DNA of 15,135 nt from Akkermansiaceae bacterium UBA1315. Its GTDB lineage: Bacteria; Verrucomicrobiota; Verrucomicrobiia; Verrucomicrobiales; Akkermansiaceae. This document shows, one piece after another, positions 9,479 through 15,135 of this stretch; within the stretch, counting starts at the first letter, position 1; every line of letters starts with the position of its first letter. Below the pieces are notes generated by a model, which was given only the letters and a program-made list of their open reading frames with translations, did no database searches and had not been told where the DNA came from. Position numbers and translations under genes: made by a program. Where the stretch lies: assembly GCA_002307065.1 (NCBI GenBank), contig DBTN01000028.1, forward strand, positions 1 to 15,135. Reading direction: 5' to 3'.

Positions 9479-11134
9479 ATGGAAGAGCGTTACCAAATCC
9501 GGGAAAAAATTGGCCACGGGGGGCTTGGGTTCGTTTATAAGGGCTTCGATACCCGTATGAACCGCGAGGTAGCGATCAAACGAATCGCGACCGGAGACGA
9601 TATCAAGGCGGATGCCACGGAGCAGCTCAACAAGGAGGCGGGTGCCCTTGCCTCACTTCAACACCCTCACATTGTGACCGTTTACGACGTCGGCGCGGAC
9701 GAGGAAGGCCCGTACGTCGTGATGGAACTCATCACCGGGAAAACGCTTGATGAATTGGTCGAGAGCGCCCCGCTCACTTGGCAAGATTTCCATGAGCTTG
9801 CGTTGCAATCCCAGGAAGCGCTCATCGCCGCCCAGGAGCTTGGCCTGGTTCACCGCGATCTGAAACCGGGAAATCTGATGCTCAACTGGCTTCCTTCGGG
9901 AAAATTCCAGGTGAAAATCGTCGATTTCGGCCTCGCCCAATTGATCGGCCAGCCGTCGATGGAGGAAATCGACAAGGCGGATTCGATTTTCGGTTCGATC
10001 TTTTTCATGGCCCCCGAGCAATTCGAGCGTGCTGCGGTCGACGCCCGGACGGATATGTATGCCATCGGAGCGGTTTATTACCATTCCCTGACCGGGACCT
10101 ACCCGTTCAATGGAAAAACCGGTCACGACGTGATGATCGCCCACCTCGAGCATCAGGTGATTCCCCTCGAACAAGTCCGGCCCGATCTGCCTCGGTGGGT
10201 GTGCGATTGGGTCATGTGGCACATCAACCGCAATCCCGCCGACCGTCCGGAAAGCGCGCGCGATTCGTTGAAAATCTTTCTCCTCAACGACGCTCCCATG
10301 CCACAAAATCCCATACCCTCCCCCGCTCCGGCATCCACGCCGACGGCTCCGCCGCGCCCACGTCTCGTCATTCCCGGCGCTTCCGCGCCCACCAAACCGG
10401 CGGTATCCGATCAGCCTAAAACCCAAAGCGCCCCGAAACCTTTGACGCCACCTGCGGGCTCAAAGCCGAGCGTTCACACCGGTCCCCTCGAATTCAGTCC
10501 GCCACCGGAAGAACCGGTCGCCGCCCCTGCCGCTCAACCGATGGCGATTCCGGTCGCACGGGCAGTCCCCACGACCAAAGTCCAACCCGCCAAACCGGCC
10601 GCCGCAAGTGTACCCGTCGCCCGCGCCACCGCCGGGCCCAAATCCGTTCCGTCCGCCGCCATCGCGCCACCCGCCGCGGCTCCTCAGAAGCACGCCACGG
10701 CGAAATCGGGAAATCCATCCGCGTCGCCGAAACGAGGAGGCCCAAAAGTGGGGCTGATCATCAGCATTTCCGTCAGCCTGCTCGTCGCGGGTTTCCTCGG
10801 CATGAAGGCCTTCCAGAACTCTCAGGAGAAAGCCAAATTCGACCAGTTGATCTCCTTGGCGGACACTCAGGGAGTCGATCAGGTACCGGTCACCCGGAGC
10901 GACTTGGAACTGCTTCTTGAAACCGCCGCCTCCGAGCCCCCACTGCAACTGCGCCAGGCCATTTCCCGCGCGTTGCTTTTCGCGAAATCCACCGATGGCA
11001 CCGACGTCGATGCGATGATCAACGACTACGCCACTCGCCAAACCACGTCCGCACAGTCTCGCTCCGATCTCTTAAAAGTTCTTCCCGATCGCCAATACCG
11101 CGCCCAGATGGAGCGTCTCAAACCGCAAAACTAG
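9479..11134 (+). CDS. Membrane-anchored Hanks-type Ser/Thr protein kinase
   Basis: This is a signalling kinase of the PknB-like class, with a cytoplasmic catalytic domain and a short extracytoplasmic tail. From ATG 9479 it has 551 residues. The catalytic domain is at about 5-270: glycine loop GHGGLGFVYKG (12-22), VAIK lysine K34, HRDLKPGN (125-132, catalytic D127), DFG (149-151), MAPEQ (177-181), and the subdomain IX aspartate in RTDMYAIG (D192). All key residues are present, so it should be active. A linker of about 150 residues rich in Pro and Ala follows, with a duplicated PVARA motif. One transmembrane helix lies at about 424-442 (VGLIISISVSLLVAGFLGM). The last 105 or so residues form an unrecognised outer domain, with no PASTA, TPR or WD40 repeats. 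The in-frame TTG at 9434 adds 15 unlikely residues. Its stop overlaps that of the convergent desulfurase gene. The substrate is unknown. Confidence 0.93.
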   Translation: MEERYQIREKIGHGGLGFVYKGFDTRMNREVAIKRIATGDDIKADATEQLNKEAGALASLQHPHIVTVYDVGADEEGPYVVMELITGKTLDELVESAPLTWQDFHELALQSQEALIAAQELGLVHRDLKPGNLMLNWLPSGKFQVKIVDFGLAQLIGQPSMEEIDKADSIFGSIFFMAPEQFERAAVDARTDMYAIGAVYYHSLTGTYPFNGKTGHDVMIAHLEHQVIPLEQVRPDLPRWVCDWVMWHINRNPADRPESARDSLKIFLLNDAPMPQNPIPSPAPASTPTAPPRPRLVIPGASAPTKPAVSDQPKTQSAPKPLTPPAGSKPSVHTGPLEFSPPPEEPVAAPAAQPMAIPVARAVPTTKVQPAKPAAASVPVARATAGPKSVPSAAIAPPAAAPQKHATAKSGNPSASPKRGGPKVGLIISISVSLLVAGFLGMKAFQNSQEKAKFDQLISLADTQGVDQVPVTRSDLELLLETAASEPPLQLRQAISRALLFAKSTDGTDVDAMINDYATRQTTSAQSRSDLLKVLPDRQYRAQMERLKPQN

Positions 11135-12291
11135 GGCGAGTAGACGACAACCGGTCCGACACCGAAGCCCTGAATCCGCCGCAGTTTCTCCACCGCACGC
11201 TTCACCGCCGAGGCCGCAGCAATCGCCTCCTCCATCGTATTCAGGACGGAAAAACTGATCCGCAGGCTGCTTTTTGCCAACTTCTCGGAAATCCCCATCG
11301 CGAGCTGAACATGCGACGGTTTTTGTTTGCCGGTCATGCACGCGGAACCTGCGGAACAAGCGATTCCAGCTTCATCTAACAGAATCAACAAACCGGCCGC
11401 TTCACAGCCTTCAAACGATAGATGACTGGTGTTTGGCAACCGGTTTTCACGAGAACCATTCGCCGTGACCCCGGAAACTTCCGCCAGCACCTTCGCTTCA
11501 AAAGCATCCCGCATCGCCGCCAGCTTCTCACCGGACCGGTCTGAAAAATTCCGCCGCATCGCCGCAGCCGCCGCTCCCATGCCGACGATCGCCGCCGTAT
11601 TCTCCGTTCCACTGCGTCGCCCCCCCTCTTGCCCGCCCCCCAGCAACAGCGGCGAAAATCGCAATCCTTTCCGCACGTAAAGCGCGCCGATCCCTTTGGG
11701 GCCGTGAAACTTGTGAGCGGAAATCGAAAGCAAATCCGCTCCCAGCTCCTGAACATGCAAAGGAATTTTCCCGGCAGCTTGGATCGCATCGGTATGAAAC
11801 GGCAGTCCCTTCGCATGCGCCAGGTCTCGCGCTTCCCTTACCGGTTGAATCACCCCGGTTTCATTGTTTGCCGTCATGATCGAAACAAACGCAGCGCCCT
11901 CCAACAGCCCCGAAAATTTCGCCACGTCCAATCGCCCATCCCGACCCACCGGGGCCAATCTCATCTCGCGGTCCAACGTTTCCGTATATCGCAGCACGGC
12001 GCTGTGTTCGATCGACGACACGACCGCCGCGCCAGATCCGGTCAATCGGTTCAGCGAATGCAGGGCCGTGTTCACACTTTCCGTGCCGCCGCCCGTAAAA
12101 ATGACTTCTTCCGGCTCCGCCCCGATCCACTCCGCCACTTGGCCACGAGCTTCATCAATCGCCTTCCGCGCCCGTTTCGCCCCGGCATACGCTCCTGACG
12201 GATTGGCAAAACCATCCCGCAACCATGGCAGCATCGCCTCCAAAACTTCCGGCAACAAAGGCGTAGTCGCATTCGCGTCCAAATGAATCAT
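11131..12291 (-). CDS. Cysteine desulfurase, NifS/IscS type (class V PLP aminotransferase fold)
   Basis: This cytosolic PLP enzyme takes sulfur from cysteine as an enzyme-bound persulfide for Fe-S cluster assembly or other thiolation. From ATG 12291 it has 386 residues and starts MIHLDANATTP, the usual family N-terminus. H96 (SSIEHSAV) stacks on PLP, the TANNETG segment precedes D168 (HTDAIQ), and the Schiff-base lysine is K194 (SAHKFHGPKG). The RRSGTEN segment (226-232) is conserved. The catalytic cysteine should be C318, in the SAGSAC loop. A second cysteine lies six residues earlier (C312). The long mobile loop points to the group I (NifS/IscS) type rather than SufS. An upstream ATG at 12348 adds 19 atypical residues. 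No iscU, iscR, mnmA or nif gene is adjacent, so the pathway served is unclear. It lies 113 nt downstream of the M50-like gene, on the same strand. Confidence 0.93.
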   Translation of the reverse strand: MIHLDANATTPLLPEVLEAMLPWLRDGFANPSGAYAGAKRARKAIDEARGQVAEWIGAEPEEVIFTGGGTESVNTALHSLNRLTGSGAAVVSSIEHSAVLRYTETLDREMRLAPVGRDGRLDVAKFSGLLEGAAFVSIMTANNETGVIQPVREARDLAHAKGLPFHTDAIQAAGKIPLHVQELGADLLSISAHKFHGPKGIGALYVRKGLRFSPLLLGGGQEGGRRSGTENTAAIVGMGAAAAAMRRNFSDRSGEKLAAMRDAFEAKVLAEVSGVTANGSRENRLPNTSHLSFEGCEAAGLLILLDEAGIACSAGSACMTGKQKPSHVQLAMGISEKLAKSSLRISFSVLNTMEEAIAAASAVKRAVEKLRRIQGFGVGPVVVYSP

Positions 12292-12404
12292 GCCGCAAAT
12301 ATCCACCGGCCCCACCCAATTTCCAAGCGCCAAACCGGTTTGCTTCATCGCGACTCATGACTCGCGCTTTTTTTAAAACGCGGATGAAGAAGCCCGACCG
12401 GTTT

Positions 12405-13340
12405 CTACAACTTAAATTCCACCCGCGATCTCACAAAAACCTCATTTCCCCAGCGCCAAAGCATATCACCCCAGGTCACCGCGTGCCGCAGCCACTCCAT
12501 TCCGAAATCCCGGAAACTTTGCAAAGGCGCGTCAATCGCCAAACAAAGCAACGCGACCAGCACGATCAGATTGCCAAAATAAATCACCACCAGCGAAAGA
12601 AACGTCCCGTTTTCCTTCAAGTCCGGCTGATCCCGCGGAATCATCCACAGCGTCCAGACCAGATGAAACGTCCACGTCAGTCCCACCACCGCGTAAAGTC
12701 CCCGATCCCATTGCTTTGACGGCTCGATCCATTCGCGGAAAAGTACGTAAAAAATCACCGCCACGATCGACCACAACGGGACAAAATACGGCGACAGCGC
12801 GATCATCAGATTCGTCTTGTTCGTCGTGATGTATCCCCCCGACGTGCTGACATGAAAGTCCGTCACCTTTCCCCGGTAAATCACCACAAACGCCGCATGC
12901 GTCAATTCATGCCCGAGCACGTAAAGGTAGAGAAAAAAGGACTGCAAAAGACCGGACCAAAACCAGCCAATCATCACTAACACCCCGATTGCAAAATACC
13001 AAAACTCCGCCGTTTGCCAAAATTCCCGATGCAGCGTCGCATGGGAAAATTGAGACAAAAACGTCCAAGTGGTCACCCAGCACAGCGGCAACAATGCCAA
13101 CGCGATCGCCCAGCGCATCAAGCGCTTCGGCCATTCAACCGGTTCGCAGTCGTCAAAATCCGGGACCGCTGAAGCAATCGCAGCCTTCATCGATTTTCGC
13201 TGCCGCCCCCCCGACCGCCGGTTCGCCTGCTCATGCGCCCGACGGTTCGCCGCGCTCAACACCTCGGCGAACGAAACCCGTTCCCGCCGCAAATTCTTCG
13301 GCGATCGACCCTTCGGCAATTTGGATTTCCGTTTCACCAT
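12405..13340 (-). CDS. Polytopic membrane protein with HExxH motif, M50-like putative zinc metallopeptidase
   Basis: This is a predicted inner-membrane protein, possibly a site-2-protease-like intramembrane peptidase. From ATG 13340 it has 311 residues. Residues 1-70 are strongly basic and hydrophilic (KRKSKLPKGR and NRRSGGRQRK), a probable cytosolic tail. Hydrophobic helices follow at about 76-97, 113-140, 178-200, 215-232 and 247-270. GHELTHA (143-149; H144, E145, H148) is an HExxH zinc site next to a hydrophobic stretch, as in M50 peptidases, and GGYITTN (168-174) resembles the Gly-rich segment after it in the M50B-like group. A clear third metal ligand (the NPxPxxxLDG type) is not obvious. 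SPYFVP occupies a similar place, so activity is uncertain. The upstream ATG at 13430 lies inside an intergenic repeat and is rejected. It probably shares a transcript with the desulfurase gene downstream. Specific substrate unknown. Confidence 0.7.
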   Translation of the reverse strand: MVKRKSKLPKGRSPKNLRRERVSFAEVLSAANRRAHEQANRRSGGRQRKSMKAAIASAVPDFDDCEPVEWPKRLMRWAIALALLPLCWVTTWTFLSQFSHATLHREFWQTAEFWYFAIGVLVMIGWFWSGLLQSFFLYLYVLGHELTHAAFVVIYRGKVTDFHVSTSGGYITTNKTNLMIALSPYFVPLWSIVAVIFYVLFREWIEPSKQWDRGLYAVVGLTWTFHLVWTLWMIPRDQPDLKENGTFLSLVVIYFGNLIVLVALLCLAIDAPLQSFRDFGMEWLRHAVTWGDMLWRWGNEVFVRSRVEFKL

Positions 13341-13403
13341 GGACGCAAGGAAGCGCAGAATATTTGGATTCCTTAACAAATCAAGACAGATAGAGAGGCC
13401 ATT

Positions 13404-13519
13404 GAACATCGAACATCGAACGCCCAACATCGAACGTCGAAGTGAAGAGGGCCGAGGGAGTTCAAACTTTAGCTAACCGGTTTTCGCCTCTTCACTTCGA
13501 CGTTCGACGTTCGATGTTC
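13404..13519. repeat. Heptad GAACATC repeats arranged as an inverted repeat
   Basis: The left part (13404-13445) is a run of 7-nt units, GAACATC, GAACATC, GAACGCC, CAACATC, GAACGTC, GAAGTGA. The right part (about 13492-13519) carries the same units on the other strand. The two parts include perfect 21-nt complementary arms (13430-13450 and 13487-13507) separated by 36 nt, so a long hairpin can form. It lies between two divergent genes, so it is not an ordinary terminator. The 36-nt loop region contains an ACCGGT (13476-13481). The function is unknown. It could be a REP/MITE-like interspersed repeat, a binding-site array, or a structured 5' leader. Confidence 0.8.
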
Positions 13520-13556
13520 TCTTGCTTCTTCATTCTGGATTCTTGAGTCTTTGTGC

Positions 13557-14645
13557 ATGAAAAAAGCTGATCGCGAATTTCTCTTCCGTCTCTTGGAAAC
13601 CCCCAGCCCGACCGGTTTTGAAATGCCGGGTCAGCGCGTCTGGGCGGAATGGATTCGTGAATTCGCACCGGATGTGGAATGCGATGCCTACGGGTCGACT
13701 TGGGCAAAACTCCCGGGACAATCGGACCGCGTGATCATGCTCGAAGCTCACGCCGACGAAATCGGCTACATGATCAAACAGATCGACGACAAAGGATTTC
13801 TACGGATCGACCGCGTCGGCGGCTCGGATTCGGCGACCGGTCGTGGCCGCCGGATCACGATTCTCGGCGACAAAGGACCGGTTTCCGCGATCATTGGAAA
13901 CACCGCGATTCACCTTCGCCGCGACGAAGCCGGTTTGGAAAAAGCCCCGCTCGTTCATGATTTGTGGGTCGATGTTGGCGCATCAAACGCCGCCGAAGTC
14001 AAAGAGCTCGGCCTCCGTGTCGGCCATCCCGCCGTTTATCAAGACGGGCCGATGGAGCTTTCCCACAAACGCATCGTCAGCCGCGCGCTCGATAACCGGA
14101 TCGGCGGCTACATCATTGCCCAAGTGATGAAACGCCTCGCCACTGCGAAAAAGAAGCCGCCTTTCACCGTCATCTGCCTCAATGCCGTGCAGGAAGAAAT
14201 CGGCGGTCACGGCGCCATCATGGCGACCTACCGGCTGAAACCGGATGTCTGCATCTGCCTCGATGTCACGCACGCGACCGACACCCCAGGTTTGGACGCG
14301 GCGAAGCACGGTGCCATCAAACTCGGCGCAGGCCCCTCGCTAACTCACGGCACGGCGAATCATCCGCACGTCGTCAAACGCCTGATCGAAGTCGCCGCGT
14401 CCACCGATTTGCCGATTCAACACGAAGCGAGCAGCCGATTCACCGGAACGGATACCGATAAAATTTACTCCTCCCGCAAAGGGGTTCCGAGCGCGCTCGT
14501 TTCGCTGCCTCTGCGCTGCATGCACTCGGTGGTCGAAACGGCGGATCTGGACGACATCGAAAACACCATCGACCTCCTGACGAACTTTGTTTTGTCGCTC
14601 GATGAAAAAGACCGCTTCCACCAGACCTTGGAACCGACGGAATAA
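13557..14645 (+). CDS. M42 family metallo-aminopeptidase (glutamyl aminopeptidase / endoglucanase M family)
   Basis: This is a predicted cytosolic dinuclear metal aminopeptidase of the TET type that trims peptides produced by larger proteases. From ATG 13557 it has 362 residues, typical of the family. The full set of active-site residues can be seen: HAD (H65, D67), bridging D179 in SRALDNRIGG, the catalytic pair E213-E214 in QEEIGGHGA, D236 in LDVTHATDTPG, and H323 in MHSVVE. The PSPTGFE segment near the N-terminus and the DVGASN segment (about 139-144) are family features. TTG at 13551 would add two residues only. The upstream region is occupied by the inverted heptad repeat, and no Shine-Dalgarno sequence is seen. 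It ends before a terminator shared with ppdK. Older annotations may call it cellulase or endoglucanase M, but peptidase activity is the established family function. The peptide preference cannot be read from sequence. Confidence 0.93.
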   Translation: MKKADREFLFRLLETPSPTGFEMPGQRVWAEWIREFAPDVECDAYGSTWAKLPGQSDRVIMLEAHADEIGYMIKQIDDKGFLRIDRVGGSDSATGRGRRITILGDKGPVSAIIGNTAIHLRRDEAGLEKAPLVHDLWVDVGASNAAEVKELGLRVGHPAVYQDGPMELSHKRIVSRALDNRIGGYIIAQVMKRLATAKKKPPFTVICLNAVQEEIGGHGAIMATYRLKPDVCICLDVTHATDTPGLDAAKHGAIKLGAGPSLTHGTANHPHVVKRLIEVAASTDLPIQHEASSRFTGTDTDKIYSSRKGVPSALVSLPLRCMHSVVETADLDDIENTIDLLTNFVLSLDEKDRFHQTLEPTE

Positions 14646-14659
14646 TCCCGCACTTCTTC

Positions 14660-14701
14660 TCCTATCGGCGGAGGCGGGCCTCTGTCGCGTTTACGATAGG
14701 A
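14660..14701. other. Imperfect intergenic hairpin
   Basis: TCCTATCG (14660-14667) and CGATAGGA (14694-14701) are complementary 8-nt arms. They enclose a smaller GAGG/CCTC hairpin (14671-14674 and 14679-14682). It starts 14 nt after the M42 stop and has no T-run, so it is not a standard terminator. It could be a remnant of an interspersed repeat or an mRNA 3'-end stabilising element. Function unknown. Confidence 0.45.
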
Positions 14702-14719
14702 AATCCAAGCTTCTGAATG

Positions 14720-14755
14720 AAAAAAGCCGCACCGGTTTCCCGATGCGGCTTTTTT
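14720..14755. terminator. Bidirectional Rho-independent terminator between the M42 gene and ppdK
   Basis: Perfect 12-bp arms (AAAAAAGCCGCA at 14720-14731, TGCGGCTTTTTT at 14744-14755) enclose a 12-nt loop. The A-run and T-run at the base give a U-tract on either strand, so it can end transcripts of both convergent genes. An ACCGGT palindrome (14731-14736) straddles the stem-loop junction. Confidence 0.9.
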
Positions 14756-14776
14756 GAATTTTAGCGAGTCAGAGAA

Positions 14777-15135
14777 TTACTTCTTCTTCGCAGCGAGCTT
14801 CTCTTCGAGAGCGGCTTGCGCTGCAGCCAAACGGGCAACCGGCACGCGGTAAGGCGAGCAGGAAACGTAGGCGAGACCGACTTTGTGGCAGAACACCACA
14901 GACTCTGGATCGCCACCGTGCTCACCACAAATGCCGAGCTTGATGTCCGGACGGGTCTTGCGGCCTTTGGTCACGGCAGTCTCGATGAGCTGGCCTACGC
15001 CAACGGTATCGAGCGTTGCGAATGGGTTCTTTTTGAACACTTCGTTTTCCGTGTAAGGAAGCAGGAACGAACCCATGTCGTCACGGCTGATGCCGAGCGC
15101 GGTTTGGGTAAGGTCGTTGGTGCCGAAGCTGAAGA
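14777..15135 (-). CDS. ppdK: Pyruvate, phosphate dikinase, C-terminal fragment (gene continues beyond right edge)
   Basis: This cytosolic enzyme interconverts pyruvate + ATP + Pi and phosphoenolpyruvate + AMP + PPi. Only the last 118 residues are in the window; the frame stays open to the right edge, so the ATG at 15076 is internal and not the start. The visible part belongs to the PEP-utilising TIM-barrel domain. FSFGTNDLTQTALG is the conserved segment where the PPDK family usually has TNDLTQTTFG. LGICGEHGGDPESV holds the catalytic cysteine of the pyruvate/PEP site, and YVSCSPYRVPVARLAAAQA is the usual C-terminal segment. The tail KLAAKKK is basic. The PPDK-type C-terminus and GEHGGDP motif favour this enzyme over PEP synthase. 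It converges on the M42 gene and shares a bidirectional terminator with it. Confidence 0.95.
   Translation of the reverse strand, partial: FSFGTNDLTQTALGISRDDMGSFLLPYTENEVFKKNPFATLDTVGVGQLIETAVTKGRKTRPDIKLGICGEHGGDPESVVFCHKVGLAYVSCSPYRVPVARLAAAQAALEEKLAAKKK

Larger units (their letters stand above)
146..14736. repeat. Highly iterated palindrome ACCGGT, about 46 copies dispersed over the window
   Basis: By eye I count about 46 ACCGGT sites, where base composition predicts roughly four. Sample positions are 146-151, 5400-5405, 8248-8253, 10885-10890, 11840-11845, 12334-12339, 12397-12402, 13476-13481 and 14731-14736. The next base is mostly T, then C. In genes the sites fall in all three codon phases (Thr-Gly, Asn/Asp-Arg and Pro-Val), and at least three lie outside genes. 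The count is manual and may be off by a few. Confidence 0.75.

Noticed and set aside
9653..10426. 257-residue open frame antisense to the kinase
   Set aside because: It opposes the conserved kinase domain and has no recognisable features.
12349..12404. Terminator between the M50-like gene and the desulfurase gene
   Set aside because: GCGTTTT/AAAGCGC can pair only with a wobble and has no T-run after it; the two genes may well be co-transcribed.
13341..13430. N-terminal extension of the M50-like protein from ATG 13430
   Set aside because: It is a translation of the heptad intergenic repeat, while ATG 13340 begins a sensible protein.
13404..13519. CRISPR array
   Set aside because: The units are 7 nt with no spacers and occur in opposite orientations, so it is a short tandem and inverted repeat.

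Overview
The window reads as a bacterial chromosome segment of moderate GC. I place it provisionally in the Verrucomicrobiota/PVC group. The reasons are the mix of genes (a membrane-anchored Hanks-type kinase, an M42 peptidase, pyruvate phosphate dikinase, a large two-partner-secreted adhesin), starts without Shine-Dalgarno sequences, and short GAACATC-type intergenic repeats. This placement is inference, not proof. A double-membrane cell is firmly implied by the outer-membrane transporter TpsB.

Layout. (1) 1-7882, minus strand: a two-partner secretion operon, tpsB then tpsA. TpsA is a CdiA/FHA-type giant exoprotein. 2046 residues are visible in one unbroken frame, and its C-terminus lies beyond the left edge. 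(2) 8003-9342, minus: argG (argininosuccinate synthase) with its terminator. (3) 9479-11134, plus: a Hanks-type Ser/Thr protein kinase with one membrane segment, divergent from argG. (4) 11131-12291, minus: a NifS/IscS-type cysteine desulfurase whose stop codon overlaps the kinase stop. (5) 12405-13340, minus: a polytopic membrane protein with a HELTH zinc-peptidase motif (M50-like), probably co-transcribed with the desulfurase. (6) 13404-13519: heptad repeats forming a large hairpin in the divergent intergenic region. (7) 13557-14645, plus: an M42 family aminopeptidase. (8) 14660-14755: a small hairpin and a bidirectional terminator. (9) 14777-15135, minus: the C-terminal end of ppdK (pyruvate phosphate dikinase).

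How the genes relate. Only tpsB-tpsA form an evident functional unit: TpsB is the pore that exports TpsA. The gene order B then A and the FHA-type domain series match contact-dependent inhibition (cdiBAI) loci, so the left neighbour would be expected to hold a toxin tip and an immunity gene. The other genes are core metabolism or housekeeping and do not form a recognisable pathway together.

The most unusual signal is not a gene. The palindrome ACCGGT occurs about 46 times by eye, against roughly four expected. It appears in every gene, on both coding strands, in all three codon phases, in intergenic DNA and in a terminator loop. It looks like a genome-wide highly iterated palindrome comparable in kind to cyanobacterial HIP1.
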